A program made the position numbers and the translations under genes. Below are positions 28,407 to 38,063 of a stretch of DNA of 64,000 nucleotides, piece after piece; the stretch's first letter is position 1; every line of letters begins with the position of its first letter. The stretch covers positions 1-64,000 of the forward strand of contig NZ_BDQM01000011.1 in NCBI RefSeq assembly GCF_002207865.1. Direction: 5' to 3'. The stretch is from Colwellia marinimaniae. Lineage in GTDB: Bacteria; Pseudomonadota; Gammaproteobacteria; Enterobacterales; Alteromonadaceae. Under the pieces are notes generated by a model. That model did not search any database and was not told where the DNA came from. It saw nothing but the letters and a program-made list of their open reading frames with translations.

Positions 28407-29075
28407 TTACTCTGTAATTGGCAACAGAGTAATTTCTACTCTTCTATTAAGCTCTTTACCCGCCTTAGTCGCATTACTGGCTACTGGCTGAGTTTCACCA
28501 AAGCCAATTCTCTCTATTCTATCAGTGATAACCCCAGCACCAATTAGGTAGGTAGAAACTGACTGCGCACGACGTTCAGACAAACGTTGATTAAGTGCAT
28601 TCGAGCCTGAGCTATCTGTATGGCCAGCTATCACTATCAAGGTTTTGTCGAATTCTTGTAACACTAAAACAACTGAATCTAATACCGATAAAAAGCTTTG
28701 TTCGATATTAGTATTACCGGAAGCAAAGGTAATATTGCTCGGCATAATAAGATTGATGTTATCTCCTTCACGCTCAACGCTAACGCCTGAACCACGTAAT
28801 TGTTTTCTTAATTTAGCTTCTTGGCTATCCATGTAGAAACCAATGCCACCACCAATCGCAGCGCCACCGACTGCCGCTTGTAAAATTCTACGATTTCTTT
28901 TACTAATATCGTCTTCATTTTTGTTGGCTAAATAGGCAGCTACTGCGGCCACACTAGCACCAATACCAGCGCCTTTGGCGGTATTACTGACTTTTTCCTC
29001 ACCAGTATATGGGTCAAAAGTCGAACAGCCGGTTAGGGCAAGACACGTCATTAGCGGGATAGTAAATAATTTCAT
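28407..29075 (-). CDS. yiaD: OmpA-family lipoprotein, YiaD-like
   Basis: A 222-aa lipoprotein (signal ending LALTGC) with a glycine-zipper segment (GAGIGASVAAVAAYLA and AAVGGAAIGGGIGFYM) and a C-terminal OmpA domain that binds peptidoglycan: TLIVIAGHTDSSGSNALNQ, LSERRAQSVSTYL, GFGETQPVASNATKAG and LNRRVEI. It probably links outer membrane and cell wall. The layout matches YiaD of enterobacteria. AAGGA lies upstream of the ATG. It is the first gene of an operon with the small lipoprotein that follows. Confidence 0.85.
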   Translation of the reverse strand: MKLFTIPLMTCLALTGCSTFDPYTGEEKVSNTAKGAGIGASVAAVAAYLANKNEDDISKRNRRILQAAVGGAAIGGGIGFYMDSQEAKLRKQLRGSGVSVEREGDNINLIMPSNITFASGNTNIEQSFLSVLDSVVLVLQEFDKTLIVIAGHTDSSGSNALNQRLSERRAQSVSTYLIGAGVITDRIERIGFGETQPVASNATKAGKELNRRVEITLLPITE

Positions 29076-29581
29076 TTTTTTTCCTTAAAAAGTGTTTTAT
29101 GAGTTTGGGGTTTGAATATGGTGTTTTAGCATAACTGCCATTATATTTTTAACGCTAGCTTTTTCATATTCATCGTCCATACTTTTTGGTAACAGAGTAG
29201 AGAATAAATAGTAAACAGACTTTAAATTATGGGCAAAGCTAACGGTATAAAGGTAACAGTAGGTAATAAAACGGCGATTATAGGTGTCTGGACTTGCCCA
29301 TGTCCAGATGTATTTATCTTTTAAATATTATGCCTATGGCTATGGGGTCTTGAGGCAGATAACCGTTGTTGTAGTGCTTTTAGCTGTTTGACCAGTATTG
29401 TTTTATTCATTGTTAAAGCGGAAGGAAAATAGTAATCCTTAACGTTAACACCTAAATATCAATGAGTACCCTGATAATTAATAAAATTTTACTGTCCGAA
29501 ATATAGTCAGATTAACGCTTAAGTTATACTTCATCATGCCGATACTTTTTATATAGGCGTTGATAAATAAAGGTAGATATT
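29076..29581. other. Intergenic, no gene seen
   Basis: Divergent promoter region between the yiaD-like gene and the DUF5610 gene. It contains a hairpin TCTGGAC/GTCCAGA (29287-29308) without a T-run. No relic or repeat family was recognised. Confidence 0.45.
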
Positions 29582-30199
29582 ATGAGCTCATCAATTAATC
29601 CAAATGCGACATTTAGCCAAAATGTTCGCTCCTTAGCAAAAGCACAGGATAAAAAAGAGCATGGCGCTATGGGACAGCAGGTATCGGAGCTTGCCGATAA
29701 GAAAAAAATGGCTGAAGTACCGGAGTCTATTTATCTCAGCCAGAAAAAACAACTTAATGCGGCGATTATAGCGTCGTCACTAAAATTCAGTAAAACAATC
29801 GGCGATCAGCCATTGTCACTGCTGTTAAAAACCGCCTTGCAGGGAATAAACGAAGCCCTTAAAGACAGAGGGGTTGAGGCTAGCGTTGAAAATGCTTATG
29901 ACTCGGGTATTGATTTTAGTCCAGAAGCAACGGCAGAACGTATTGTTGCTTTTAGCACGCAGTTTTTGGCTTCTTATCGAGAGCAAAATCCACAAATGAA
30001 CGAAGAGCAATCGTTAACTGCCTTTGTTGATATTATTCGTGGCGGCATAGAGCAAGGTTTTACTGAAGCCAGGGATATACTCGGAGGTTTCAAAGTCTTA
30101 GCGGGAGATATTGCCAGTAATATTGACAAAACCTATGAGCTAGTTCAACAGGGATTACAGTCTTTTGTCGACTCTTTTAGTAAGAATGAGGAAGAGTAA
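29582..30199 (+). CDS. DUF5610 protein
   Basis: A 205-aa cytoplasmic-looking protein without signal peptide, starting MSSSINPNATFSQNVRSLAK and with a helical middle part (LLLKTALQGINEALKDRG, ATAERIVAFSTQFLASYREQ, FVDIIRGGIEQGFTEARDIL). This matches the DUF5610 family found in marine gammaproteobacteria, for which I know no function. AGGT lies ahead of the ATG and a very strong terminator follows, so it is a single-gene unit. Confidence 0.75.
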   Translation: MSSSINPNATFSQNVRSLAKAQDKKEHGAMGQQVSELADKKKMAEVPESIYLSQKKQLNAAIIASSLKFSKTIGDQPLSLLLKTALQGINEALKDRGVEASVENAYDSGIDFSPEATAERIVAFSTQFLASYREQNPQMNEEQSLTAFVDIIRGGIEQGFTEARDILGGFKVLAGDIASNIDKTYELVQQGLQSFVDSFSKNEEE

Positions 30200-30266
30200 A
30201 CTAGCTTCTTCTTAAATAATGGCCATTTATAAAGGTTAGTTTGTAGAAAAACCCTAATTTTAGATA

Positions 30267-30299
30267 AAAAGGCGAACCAGCAATGGTTCGCCTTTTTTA
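30267..30299 (+). terminator. Rho-independent terminator after DUF5610 gene
   Basis: Perfect 13-bp stem AAAAGGCGAACCA/TGGTTCGCCTTTT with loop GCAA, then T. Confidence 0.92.
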
Positions 30300-30645
30300 A
30301 TGCTAGCAAGCGCCATTCAATTCAAGTTGTCTTTTTTATCGGCATTGTTGACCTAAGACGATGGAAAGCTTAATGTCACCCTAGCGTGATAAATAGACAG
30401 TCGTTCAATAAATCACCGTTCATTCTTGACAAAAACTGATGGTCATTTGTATTTGATGGCCTAAAAACTGACGGCTTTATCGGCAAGTGAATATTGGCTG
30501 GTAAATTTTATTATTAACCTAAACATAACAATAAAGGCTTCATTTATCGGCGGTAAACATTAGTTTATCGCAATAACATAAGCTAAGAATATGATTTTAA
30601 AATATTTTAAAATATGTTCATGTAACAGATAAGGTACAACGACTA
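30300..30645. other. Intergenic ahead of PilZ gene
   Basis: No gene or repeat was seen. AAGGT about 11 bases before 30646 is a possible ribosome-binding site. Confidence 0.4.
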
Positions 30646-33186
30646 ATGAGTAGTGCAATAAGTCCTCACTTAGTGAAATTTACCAAGCAAATATTAAGTT
30701 TAGTTCCTTATGCCAGCAACGACAGACTAGAATACCTTGTTCAAAAACTATTACCTGAAGAAGGTACCGGTCAACATCTGGCCGTTAAAAATGAAATAAA
30801 AAAACTTGCTCAACAAGCAACTAAATCGATTGATTTACGGTTGTTTTTTAGCGATTGTGAGATGGTTAAACATAATAAAATAAGCCATTATCTTGATTCA
30901 GCAGGTAAAGTGTTTTTCGAGCAAAAATTAGTGGCATACCAAAATATTTACACCATAGCGATTTATCATGAAGTTATTGAAAATGCTCAAGAGAGAGTCG
31001 CTAAGAAAGCGATAAATAAAAATAACAATACACACGAAAATAGCCATAGCAGTAAAAATGCCACCTTTAAAATAGATAAAACTGAACCGAAACCCTTAGT
31101 GAATAAAAACCGAATAATTCATGAAATAAAGAGCCTTAACTCTTCTTGTAAAGTCTTTCTTAATCCAATTATGGGCATGACATCGAAAGGAAAGAAAGCC
31201 GTTGGTATAACGGCTAGTATTGAAAAAATGAATAACAGAAAAGTTATCATTAGGACGTTAAATAAAATAGAGCATATTAAATCTAACAAAGTGTATTTAT
31301 GGTTATATGACCATCATAAAGAAATAGATTTTGATAAAGAACTCGAACTGGGCTTTGAGATAATTGATAGTCAAAGCTCGTCAGTAAATAATAACTTTGA
31401 ATACCTGTTGAAATTCTCACTGCCGTTAACAGATAAACAAATGCGCGTGTTGTTTTTTCATTATTTAATGCAAAAAAAGCGAGCCATAATAGGTCCTACT
31501 GATCTATTTATTAAACCATTATTTGACTCGATCACCTCTAAAGGTTATGAGCAGTTATATTTAAATAAAACCCATGATATTCCACTACTTTGCTATAAAA
31601 ATAATAATACTTGGCAGGTAAAAGTAGCGATGAAAACTTCAGGTAATGATAACTTATGGAGTTTTTTTAGCGATAGACAACAAAACTTTCATTTACCGGT
31701 ATTACTTGGCCATAAAGATATTCAACATGCCTTAAACAAACAAAATACCGTGGCTAAGTATGCATTCATACTGAAGTCTAGTTATAAAGAAACGTTTAGC
31801 TATGCACTTATTTGGTATGACGAATTTGTTAATGATAAAAGTGTTAAAGCGGTTTTTAATCGTTATTTCAAAAACGGCCTATTTAGAGTGATTAAAATAT
31901 CGTCATCCTTTATTAATGCTAAAGAAGATGCGTATGTACCATCAGCACTACCTTGTCATGTTCATCCTAAAATGGCGGTATTAAATAGGGCTACCCCTAA
32001 AGCGGCTGTAGAGGTGATTAATAACTGCGATCACATGGTAACAGTCTCAGATATAACCAGTTTATACGAAACTATATATCAACCAATACAGGGTAATTTG
32101 ACTGAATTTGACCGCCTGTTACCTAAACGCTACCAACTTAGTGCTATTGATGAACTTGCTGAAATTGAAATAGTAACCGCTGAAAATGATGAATTAAGAA
32201 GTGAAGATCGTTTTGTCTTATCGTTTAAAATGGCGATAACACGCAGTAATAATGTCTTGGTAAATATTCCAGGTGAAACTCAAAATATTTCTATTCAGGG
32301 CTTATTAGTAAACCTGGCCCAAGAAACTAAATTCAGAGCCGGTGAAGAAATCGAAATTGAACTAACGGTACCTTTTACTGAGCAAGAACGTCGGCTTAAA
32401 AAACAAAAATATATTGTTCTGGGTTATGACGGTCATGGCGCAGTTCGGTTATTAATGAACGCCATTGAAAGTAAACATCAGGCATGTCGAGCCATAAGAA
32501 AGTATTTATATCAGCACATTGATAACATTGAAGCGTGTGGCAAACAGGGCAGTCGCATTTATGGCCTGCAAAAAGCGATGAGAAATATATATGCTCATAA
32601 TCATTTCTCTATTCCTTTCTATTTAAAAGCCACTAAGCATCAACAATATATTAATGCAGCAAGCTTTAGTGGTAACTCAGCACTTAAAAATCTTATTTAT
32701 AAAAATGAGAGCAGTGAAGATATTATTCTCAACTTATTGAGTAATAAGAAATTTAGAGAATCATGTTTATCAATCATTGCGGCTCTTGCTTACCAAAATT
32801 TACCCGCACGTGCTTTCTATATTCTTGTTTTACCAAAAGATAAAGATCAAAATGAAAAAGAAGAGTACTCATTCTGGTATCGTGATTTAGCGGTATTAAA
32901 GAAATCCTCACAATTACAAGTATATACCAATAAGCTCTCTAATCTTGGTCAGCCAGCAATTTTAAAGATTGAATTAAAAAGAAGTAATAAAACTCAGAAT
33001 ATGCATTATCGTGACGAAATCAGTTATTTAAAGAGTTTGGACAAAAATCTGGCTCATGATCTTGAAGTGCAATTAGAAAACACTATTGGCATAGGAGAAG
33101 TGACTGATTTAACTGACATCGCAATTGAGATGATCAGCAATGCTAATTTAACTACTCCAACACTAAAAAAATTAAGTTACGTATAA
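30646..33186 (+). CDS. Large PilZ-domain protein, putative c-di-GMP receptor
   Basis: An 846-aa cytoplasmic protein with no transmembrane segments. A PilZ domain in the second half has both binding motifs: R518-SED-R522 (RxxxR) and N547-I-S549-IQ-G552 (NxSxxG), so it should bind cyclic di-GMP. A second, PilZ-like fold may follow (SIPFYLKATKHQQYINAASF at about 660). The first 480 residues do not resemble any domain I recognise. Proteins with this long layout occur in Shewanella and Pseudoalteromonas (recollection). No operon partner is evident. Possible roles include control of motility or matrix, but the sequence does not decide. Confidence 0.8.
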   Translation: MSSAISPHLVKFTKQILSLVPYASNDRLEYLVQKLLPEEGTGQHLAVKNEIKKLAQQATKSIDLRLFFSDCEMVKHNKISHYLDSAGKVFFEQKLVAYQNIYTIAIYHEVIENAQERVAKKAINKNNNTHENSHSSKNATFKIDKTEPKPLVNKNRIIHEIKSLNSSCKVFLNPIMGMTSKGKKAVGITASIEKMNNRKVIIRTLNKIEHIKSNKVYLWLYDHHKEIDFDKELELGFEIIDSQSSSVNNNFEYLLKFSLPLTDKQMRVLFFHYLMQKKRAIIGPTDLFIKPLFDSITSKGYEQLYLNKTHDIPLLCYKNNNTWQVKVAMKTSGNDNLWSFFSDRQQNFHLPVLLGHKDIQHALNKQNTVAKYAFILKSSYKETFSYALIWYDEFVNDKSVKAVFNRYFKNGLFRVIKISSSFINAKEDAYVPSALPCHVHPKMAVLNRATPKAAVEVINNCDHMVTVSDITSLYETIYQPIQGNLTEFDRLLPKRYQLSAIDELAEIEIVTAENDELRSEDRFVLSFKMAITRSNNVLVNIPGETQNISIQGLLVNLAQETKFRAGEEIEIELTVPFTEQERRLKKQKYIVLGYDGHGAVRLLMNAIESKHQACRAIRKYLYQHIDNIEACGKQGSRIYGLQKAMRNIYAHNHFSIPFYLKATKHQQYINAASFSGNSALKNLIYKNESSEDIILNLLSNKKFRESCLSIIAALAYQNLPARAFYILVLPKDKDQNEKEEYSFWYRDLAVLKKSSQLQVYTNKLSNLGQPAILKIELKRSNKTQNMHYRDEISYLKSLDKNLAHDLEVQLENTIGIGEVTDLTDIAIEMISNANLTTPTLKKLSYV

Positions 33187-33332
33187 CACTCACAGAAGGC
33201 TTAATAAGGCCAGCCAATAAGACGTGCTTGAAGTCACGCTTAAATTTAGTGCCAACTTACCCAGCGTAAATCTCGGAGCATGTCCTATACCGAATAAAAG
33301 TTTAGGGCTGAAAAGATTAGCCTGGAATGCTT

Positions 33333-33595
33333 TTAGTCGGCAACATCCTCAATATCGCCACGCATGACTGGATAACCAAAATTCATCCAACCAAAAATGC
33401 CATCTTGCAAAGTAAAGTTTGGGTCATCACCATTTTTGTTGATAACGTATTACTCAGGTGTTGGCAGCGCTCTAAGTATGCTTTTTTGTTCTTGAGCACT
33501 TCAAAGCGACGGCAATGCCAACCGATAATAAGATAGCAATTAATTGATTTTACGGCACTAAAAAAAAGTAAAATCTGAATTCTGCATATTGCCAT
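33333..33595 (-). pseudogene. Gene relic, possibly rhodanese-like
   Basis: Two overlapping frames on the minus strand read as one protein with a frameshift: WHCRRFEVLKNKKAYLERC, then GDDPNFTLQDGIFGWMNFGY and PVMRGDIEDVAD before a stop at 33333. The LQDGIFGWMNFGYPV part resembles the end of rhodanese domains (the pattern GGI..W...GYPV). The N-terminal part with any catalytic cysteine is not recognisable. Identity is a guess; that the DNA once coded is more likely. Confidence 0.3.
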
Positions 33596-33748
33596 CGTTT
33601 CAGTATATAATAGTGCCCGCTTTCGAAAAGACTTGTGATGCAGCGCACATAAATCTTAATGTCGAGGGCTTGCGTTGTGAGGAAACTTAGACGTAGAACA
33701 CATTGGTTTAACAAGCCCCCGATTAGCAAGAACCCCGAGTAGTATGGC

Positions 33749-35281
33749 ATGCAGATATTAGAAAAAGATTATCAAATTAACAGCGTCAATAAAGCTATTA
33801 ACGCAGGGGGAAACTCCATTATTGCGTTACCTACGGGGGGCGGTAAGAGTATATGTATACTTAAATTGTGCCAAGCATTGTCCGATAAAAAAGTCGTGAT
33901 AAGTCTACGTAATGCTGCCTTGATCCCACAATTATTAAATACGCTTACCTCTAATGGTCTGTCTGTTAGCGTGGTCAAATCTGGCTACGAGTATATAGCT
34001 GGTGGTGATGTGACTTTAGTGATGGAGCAGTCATTTGCTCGAAGAAAGTACCTAAATATAGAATGTGATGTACTGCTACGTGATGAATATCATGTCGGCT
34101 GTATGGGTGGTGTTTATATCGCTATGCGTGAAGAGCTAGCTCCTGACTTGATCATAGGCCTTACTGCTACACCCATTGATAGGTTAGGCGTTTATATTGA
34201 TAAGTCGATGATATTGATTGAAGAGACTACCACTAAGCAACTGATTGACTTAGGTGAATTAGCCAAGCCTGTTTACAAAGTTCCTAGCCTATCTCAAGAG
34301 ATAGATTATAGTGCCGTGAAAATGTACCGAGGTGACTTTAGTGCCTCTGGATTAGACTGTATATTACTGGAGCATTGCTCCTTAGTTGCCCAGCAGACCG
34401 TTGATGATGCACTATCTCATGGTCGCAAGGTGATGCTGTTTGCTAACTCGATAAAACATGTCGAGGCGTTATCTGAGGCTTTTGATTTGCTCGGTGTTCA
34501 ACATGAGTTTGTTCACTCTCAGCGCTCGGGTAGTGATAATGATGAAAGCATACGTAGATACAAGTCAAACGAGGTTAGGCTAATCATCAATATGTCTATG
34601 CTGACCATTGGCTTTGATGACCCTACTACCGATTGCGTGGTGTTAGCGCGACCTACCAAGATATTAAGATTGTATTTACAGATTATCGGTAGGTGTTTAC
34701 GTGCCTCAAAGGGTAAGGCTAATGCGTTAATTCTGGATTTAGCTCAATGTATCTCGACTCATGGTTTTGCCGAAGACTATAGAGACTTTACCCGTAAAAC
34801 GGCTAAGTCGGCCGCTATCATGTCTGAGCGATTGAGTGTGACCAATATCGCTCAGTTTGTCGATGGTGAGTTCAGTTACCATGAATCAATAGAGCGTAAA
34901 CTTGTCAAAAGAAAGCCATCGACTATCCGTAAACCACCTCGACCTACGTTAGTTACCAATAAGGATCTAGTTGATAGTACAGCGAAGAAGCGGGCTGCAT
35001 CGTTAGCCAGACTTAACCCTAAGATGGAAAAACTAGTCAGCACCATAGAGTTGGTTAATATCGTCTATGAACAGCAAGACGAAAGTAGCAAGATGCTTGA
35101 TGAGCTCGATATGGTTAAGTTAGTTGCCCTGATAGGATTCGCTTATAGTGATGCCTTAGTTGATAGCTGCATTAAGTTAGTTGAGGATCAACACGCTCAT
35201 AACAAATCAATTAGAGGTTTACTGCTCCGGGTTAGCAATTTGATAACCGCAATAGCGAGGAAAGACTTAGCAATAGCCTAG
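33749..35281 (+). CDS. Phage-type SF2 DEAD/DEAH helicase
   Basis: A 510-aa ATP-dependent helicase core. Motif I is LPTGGGKS, motif II is LLRDEYH (DEYH in place of the usual DEAH/DECH), motif III is GLTATP and motif VI is QIIGRCLRA; a helicase C domain includes VMLFANSIKHVEALSEAF. The compact form resembles helicases of tailed phages and prophages (UvsW-like), but there are no phage genes near it. The C-terminal 110 residues (from about 400) are not recognised. Codon use looks a little less AT-rich than neighbours by eye. The ATG lacks a strong ribosome-binding site. It may be the last gene of a lost prophage or a small defence-island relic. Confidence 0.8.
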   Translation: MQILEKDYQINSVNKAINAGGNSIIALPTGGGKSICILKLCQALSDKKVVISLRNAALIPQLLNTLTSNGLSVSVVKSGYEYIAGGDVTLVMEQSFARRKYLNIECDVLLRDEYHVGCMGGVYIAMREELAPDLIIGLTATPIDRLGVYIDKSMILIEETTTKQLIDLGELAKPVYKVPSLSQEIDYSAVKMYRGDFSASGLDCILLEHCSLVAQQTVDDALSHGRKVMLFANSIKHVEALSEAFDLLGVQHEFVHSQRSGSDNDESIRRYKSNEVRLIINMSMLTIGFDDPTTDCVVLARPTKILRLYLQIIGRCLRASKGKANALILDLAQCISTHGFAEDYRDFTRKTAKSAAIMSERLSVTNIAQFVDGEFSYHESIERKLVKRKPSTIRKPPRPTLVTNKDLVDSTAKKRAASLARLNPKMEKLVSTIELVNIVYEQQDESSKMLDELDMVKLVALIGFAYSDALVDSCIKLVEDQHAHNKSIRGLLLRVSNLITAIARKDLAIA

Positions 35282-35305
35282 GTAGAAATAATCATTGATA
35301 ACAAC

Positions 35306-35335
35306 AGAGGCTTTGGCAGGTAAAGCCTCTTTGGT
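35306..35335 (+). terminator. Terminator after helicase gene
   Basis: Perfect 9-bp stem AGAGGCTTT/AAAGCCTCT with a 7-base loop, followed by TTGGTTGTTG, a weak T tract. Confidence 0.7.
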
Positions 35336-35418
35336 TGTTGTGGTCATCGCGAGGCCAAGTAGAGAATAAAATACCAAATCATGGCGTAATCAGTCAAAAT
35401 AAGAATTCTGCTTAACCA

Positions 35419-36465
35419 TTATGATCTTAAGGTTAAGGTCACTAATACTATGCCATGATCGGTACTTTCGCCATCACGCGCGAAGATAGGATTAATTAAA
35501 TGTCGGTCGTAAGTATCATAGCCACTGACTTGATAAAGACTGTCGTGATAACTGGCATCAAATTCACATGACAATAAGATGTAATCGAGTACCGAGCTAG
35601 TACCGCCAAAATAATGTGTTGGTGTCCGCGGTACTTTTTCTGCTCGACTTACTGCTTGCTTAGTATTAGCTGCATTAGGTTCATCAGCTTCGTTCACTTC
35701 TTTAGCCAGCGACCGTTGCAATAAATCCCAAGCATCATTTAAACAATATTTAGCCAGATAGGCATCGCGATCAATGTGGGAGACAAAACGTAAAGTATTG
35801 GTCAGTAAATGATTTAACACACCATCCGTTAAGTTATTATTAAAATCGCCCATTAATACCATGGGCTGACCGGTAGTCTCTCGCCGCTCTATCATCTCAA
35901 TCATTAATAATGTCGCTTCACTGCCACGTTGTATGGTTGAGCCCCAACCTCCTGCCACTTGTGCTTTTAGGCTGTCAATAATGGTTTTTTCTGCCGAGGA
36001 ACTTTGCTGTTGTTGATCAAGTGCAATCATTGAACGCTTAGATTTAAAATGCACCACATAACAATCACAATTACCTAGATGAGGTACTGCAACCGTCGCT
36101 CTGATTATTTTTCGGCTAAAAGAAAAGTCACTGCTCAAACCTAATGTTTGGGCAAGGTCAGCATTAGGACGTACCGCATCAACCTCTACAATAGGATAAC
36201 GAGAGGCAATGGCGACCACAGGACATCGATAAATAAAATCATCAATAACCTCGGGTTGATCAACCACGGCAAAATAATTATAGCCTTGTGCGGTAAGCAA
36301 TACTTTTAATGACTCGGTACTAAACACTTCTTGAAAACCAATAATGTCAGGCTGATATTCACGTAAATAATCCGCTATCCACTTTTGTTTTTTATGCCAT
36401 TGCTCGGCACTATAAATACGCTCAAACTCATAATAAGCATTGGGTGGCTCAAGGTAATTAAACAA
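35419..36465 (-). CDS. Endonuclease/exonuclease/phosphatase-family protein
   Basis: An EEP-superfamily hydrolase (metal-dependent phosphodiesterase fold) with IIGFQEVFS (metal-binding Glu), VHFKSKR, MVLMGDFNNNLTDG, SSVLDYILLS and the catalytic STDHGIVLVTL at the C-terminus. Substrate (DNA, phospholipid or sugar phosphate) is not evident; there is no signal peptide. The given start is TTG 36465, but the frame continues upstream with LKIATFNLFNYLEPP, the normal first strand of this family, without any ATG, GTG or TTG. The true start may be an ATC at 36531, 10 bases after AAGGA, or an ACG at 36492. It follows the cyclophilin gene by a few bases and is probably its operon partner. Confidence 0.82.
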   Translation of the reverse strand: MFNYLEPPNAYYEFERIYSAEQWHKKQKWIADYLREYQPDIIGFQEVFSTESLKVLLTAQGYNYFAVVDQPEVIDDFIYRCPVVAIASRYPIVEVDAVRPNADLAQTLGLSSDFSFSRKIIRATVAVPHLGNCDCYVVHFKSKRSMIALDQQQQSSSAEKTIIDSLKAQVAGGWGSTIQRGSEATLLMIEMIERRETTGQPMVLMGDFNNNLTDGVLNHLLTNTLRFVSHIDRDAYLAKYCLNDAWDLLQRSLAKEVNEADEPNAANTKQAVSRAEKVPRTPTHYFGGTSSVLDYILLSCEFDASYHDSLYQVSGYDTYDRHLINPIFARDGESTDHGIVLVTLTLRS

Positions 36466-36545
36466 ATTGAAGGTGGCAATTTTAAGTTGCGTATCTACTA
36501 CTGAGGCGGCTAATGTATCTGCTATAACGATAAGGTTAAATTCCT

Positions 36546-37205
36546 TTATTCACTGTCGGCTATACGAATTGATGCTTTAATTATTTTAACTTCGGTTGTG
36601 GTTTTACCACGTCTACTGCCTAAGGCTTCAATTTTAGCTAAACTACCTTCTTCATCGTTAACCACTTTACCAAAAACAGTATGTTTGCCATCTAAAAAAG
36701 GTGTTGCTTTAAAGGTAATAAAAAATTGACTGCCATCAGTACCTGGGCCTGAATTCGCCATGCTTAACATGCCAGCTTCGCTATGATCTGCCGTACCTTC
36801 AAATTCGCCATCATATTTATAACCTGGGTTACCTGAGCCACTGCCTAAAGGATCACCGCCTTGCGCCATAAATCCTGGAATTACCCGATGAAAAATCAAC
36901 TCATCATAGAAACCAAGCTTAGTTAAGTAAATGGTACTGGAAACATGCATGGGTGCTGAATCTGTTAATAGTTTGATGGTGAGGTTACCCTGGTTTGTTT
37001 GCAGCTCCCAAAAATAATCTTTGCCTTGGGTAAAGGTAAGTAATGGCGGTTTAGTTAATTGGGTTTTCCAACTGGGATCTGTTTTATCTATAGCTTGGTG
37101 AGTAATAAAACTCTCGGCTTGTTTTATTGCCGCATCGCCGCCACTACAAGCCGAGAGGGTGATTATTAAAAAAAGGCTAGCAATTATTTTATTGTTATTC
37201 TTCAT
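36546..37205 (-). CDS. Cyclophilin-type peptidyl-prolyl isomerase lipoprotein
   Basis: A 219-aa lipoprotein (lipobox LSAC in MKNNNKIIASLFLIITLSAC). The cyclophilin domain (from about residue 65) has FYDELIFHRVIPGFMAQGGD, SMANSGPGTDGSQFFITF and FLDGKHTVFGKV, with the catalytic arginine in FHRVIPGF. It assists folding in the periplasm while anchored to a membrane. It lies first in a likely two-gene operon with the EEP-family gene. The ribosome-binding site is weak. Together with the FKBP lipoprotein at 14456 it makes two lipidated prolyl isomerases in this window. Confidence 0.9.
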   Translation of the reverse strand: MKNNNKIIASLFLIITLSACSGGDAAIKQAESFITHQAIDKTDPSWKTQLTKPPLLTFTQGKDYFWELQTNQGNLTIKLLTDSAPMHVSSTIYLTKLGFYDELIFHRVIPGFMAQGGDPLGSGSGNPGYKYDGEFEGTADHSEAGMLSMANSGPGTDGSQFFITFKATPFLDGKHTVFGKVVNDEEGSLAKIEALGSRRGKTTTEVKIIKASIRIADSE

Positions 37206-37718
37206 ATAAAAGGTCTTATGGTGTTATTTTAAGGGTTGAAAGTATTTTAACTTATCGGGTGTTGTCAGATGTTATCAGCTATCAAGTTGCAGGTAACAGT
37301 ATTCCCATGATTTTTTTATGGCGGTGTTTTTACTGAGCAAAGCTGGCGTTATTCACTTTTCCTGCTGCCATCATCGCGACATCCAATAAAGCAATAGTCT
37401 AAGCAAATCATTTAGCCAGCAGCAACTCTACCAAGTTTATTGACGATATCGGCAGTTATTGGCAATGATTTAGGCTAGATGTGCCAATATAAGTCACTAT
37501 ATTAAATAACGTTAGCAAGAATGTTTTGATTAGATTAAAATAGCTATAATGGTTAACCCCTATGTTAGCTTTTATGTTTGGCCCAGCGATAGATGTTAAT
37601 ACACTATTCTCAGGGTCTTAGGTGGGCGTTATTGATGAAGCCCAGGCAATGCTTAACAGGCAAATAAATACAATGATGTTGTTAAGATAAAACGTCAATA
37701 AGAGGTCGTGGTAAATCT
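37206..37718. other. Intergenic, no gene seen
   Basis: Divergent promoter region between the cyclophilin and the J-protein genes. No protein-like frame or repeat was found. Confidence 0.45.
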
Positions 37719-37979
37719 ATGGATTATTTTGAACAGTTAGGTGTAGCTAGAAATGCAACGACGGTCGAGATCAAAAAAGCCTATCGAAAACTTGCTAATC
37801 AATATCACCCAGATAAAAATACTAGCACTGAGGATGGCGAGAAATTCCAATTAATTCAAAAGGCCTATGAGGCTATTTCGGATCCTAAAAAGCGTACTTT
37901 GTATCTAAAAAGTAACTATACCGTTATAGCAGATCCCCGAGTGGTAGCAGATTCTTTTTGGCATAATGCCTTGAGTTAA
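37719..37979 (+). CDS. Mini J-domain protein
   Basis: An 86-aa protein made almost only of a J domain: [23 protein letters not shown] motif at residues 30-32 (QYHPDKN), then [20 protein letters not shown]. About 18 residues follow ([12 protein letters not shown] at the end) in place of the G/F and zinc domains of DnaJ. It should stimulate an Hsp70 ATPase. It heads a co-directional run of four genes whose other members are unrecognised acidic proteins, which suggests that it delivers those proteins or their partners to Hsp70 (inference). Confidence 0.88.
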   Translation: MDYFEQLGVARNATTVEIKKAYRKLANQYHPDKNTSTEDGEKFQLIQKAYEAISDPKKRTLYLKSNYTVIADPRVVADSFWHNALS

Positions 37980-38063
37980 GCGTTAAGTTAAACGCCAAGC
38001 GAACTTATCACTTATAAAGCAGACAATACTCTCACGTATAAAACATGTAATTAGGAAATAACC

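Noticed and set aside
29287..29308. Hairpin TCTGGAC/GTCCAGA
   Set aside because: No T-run and far from any gene end, so neither a terminator nor a clear operator.
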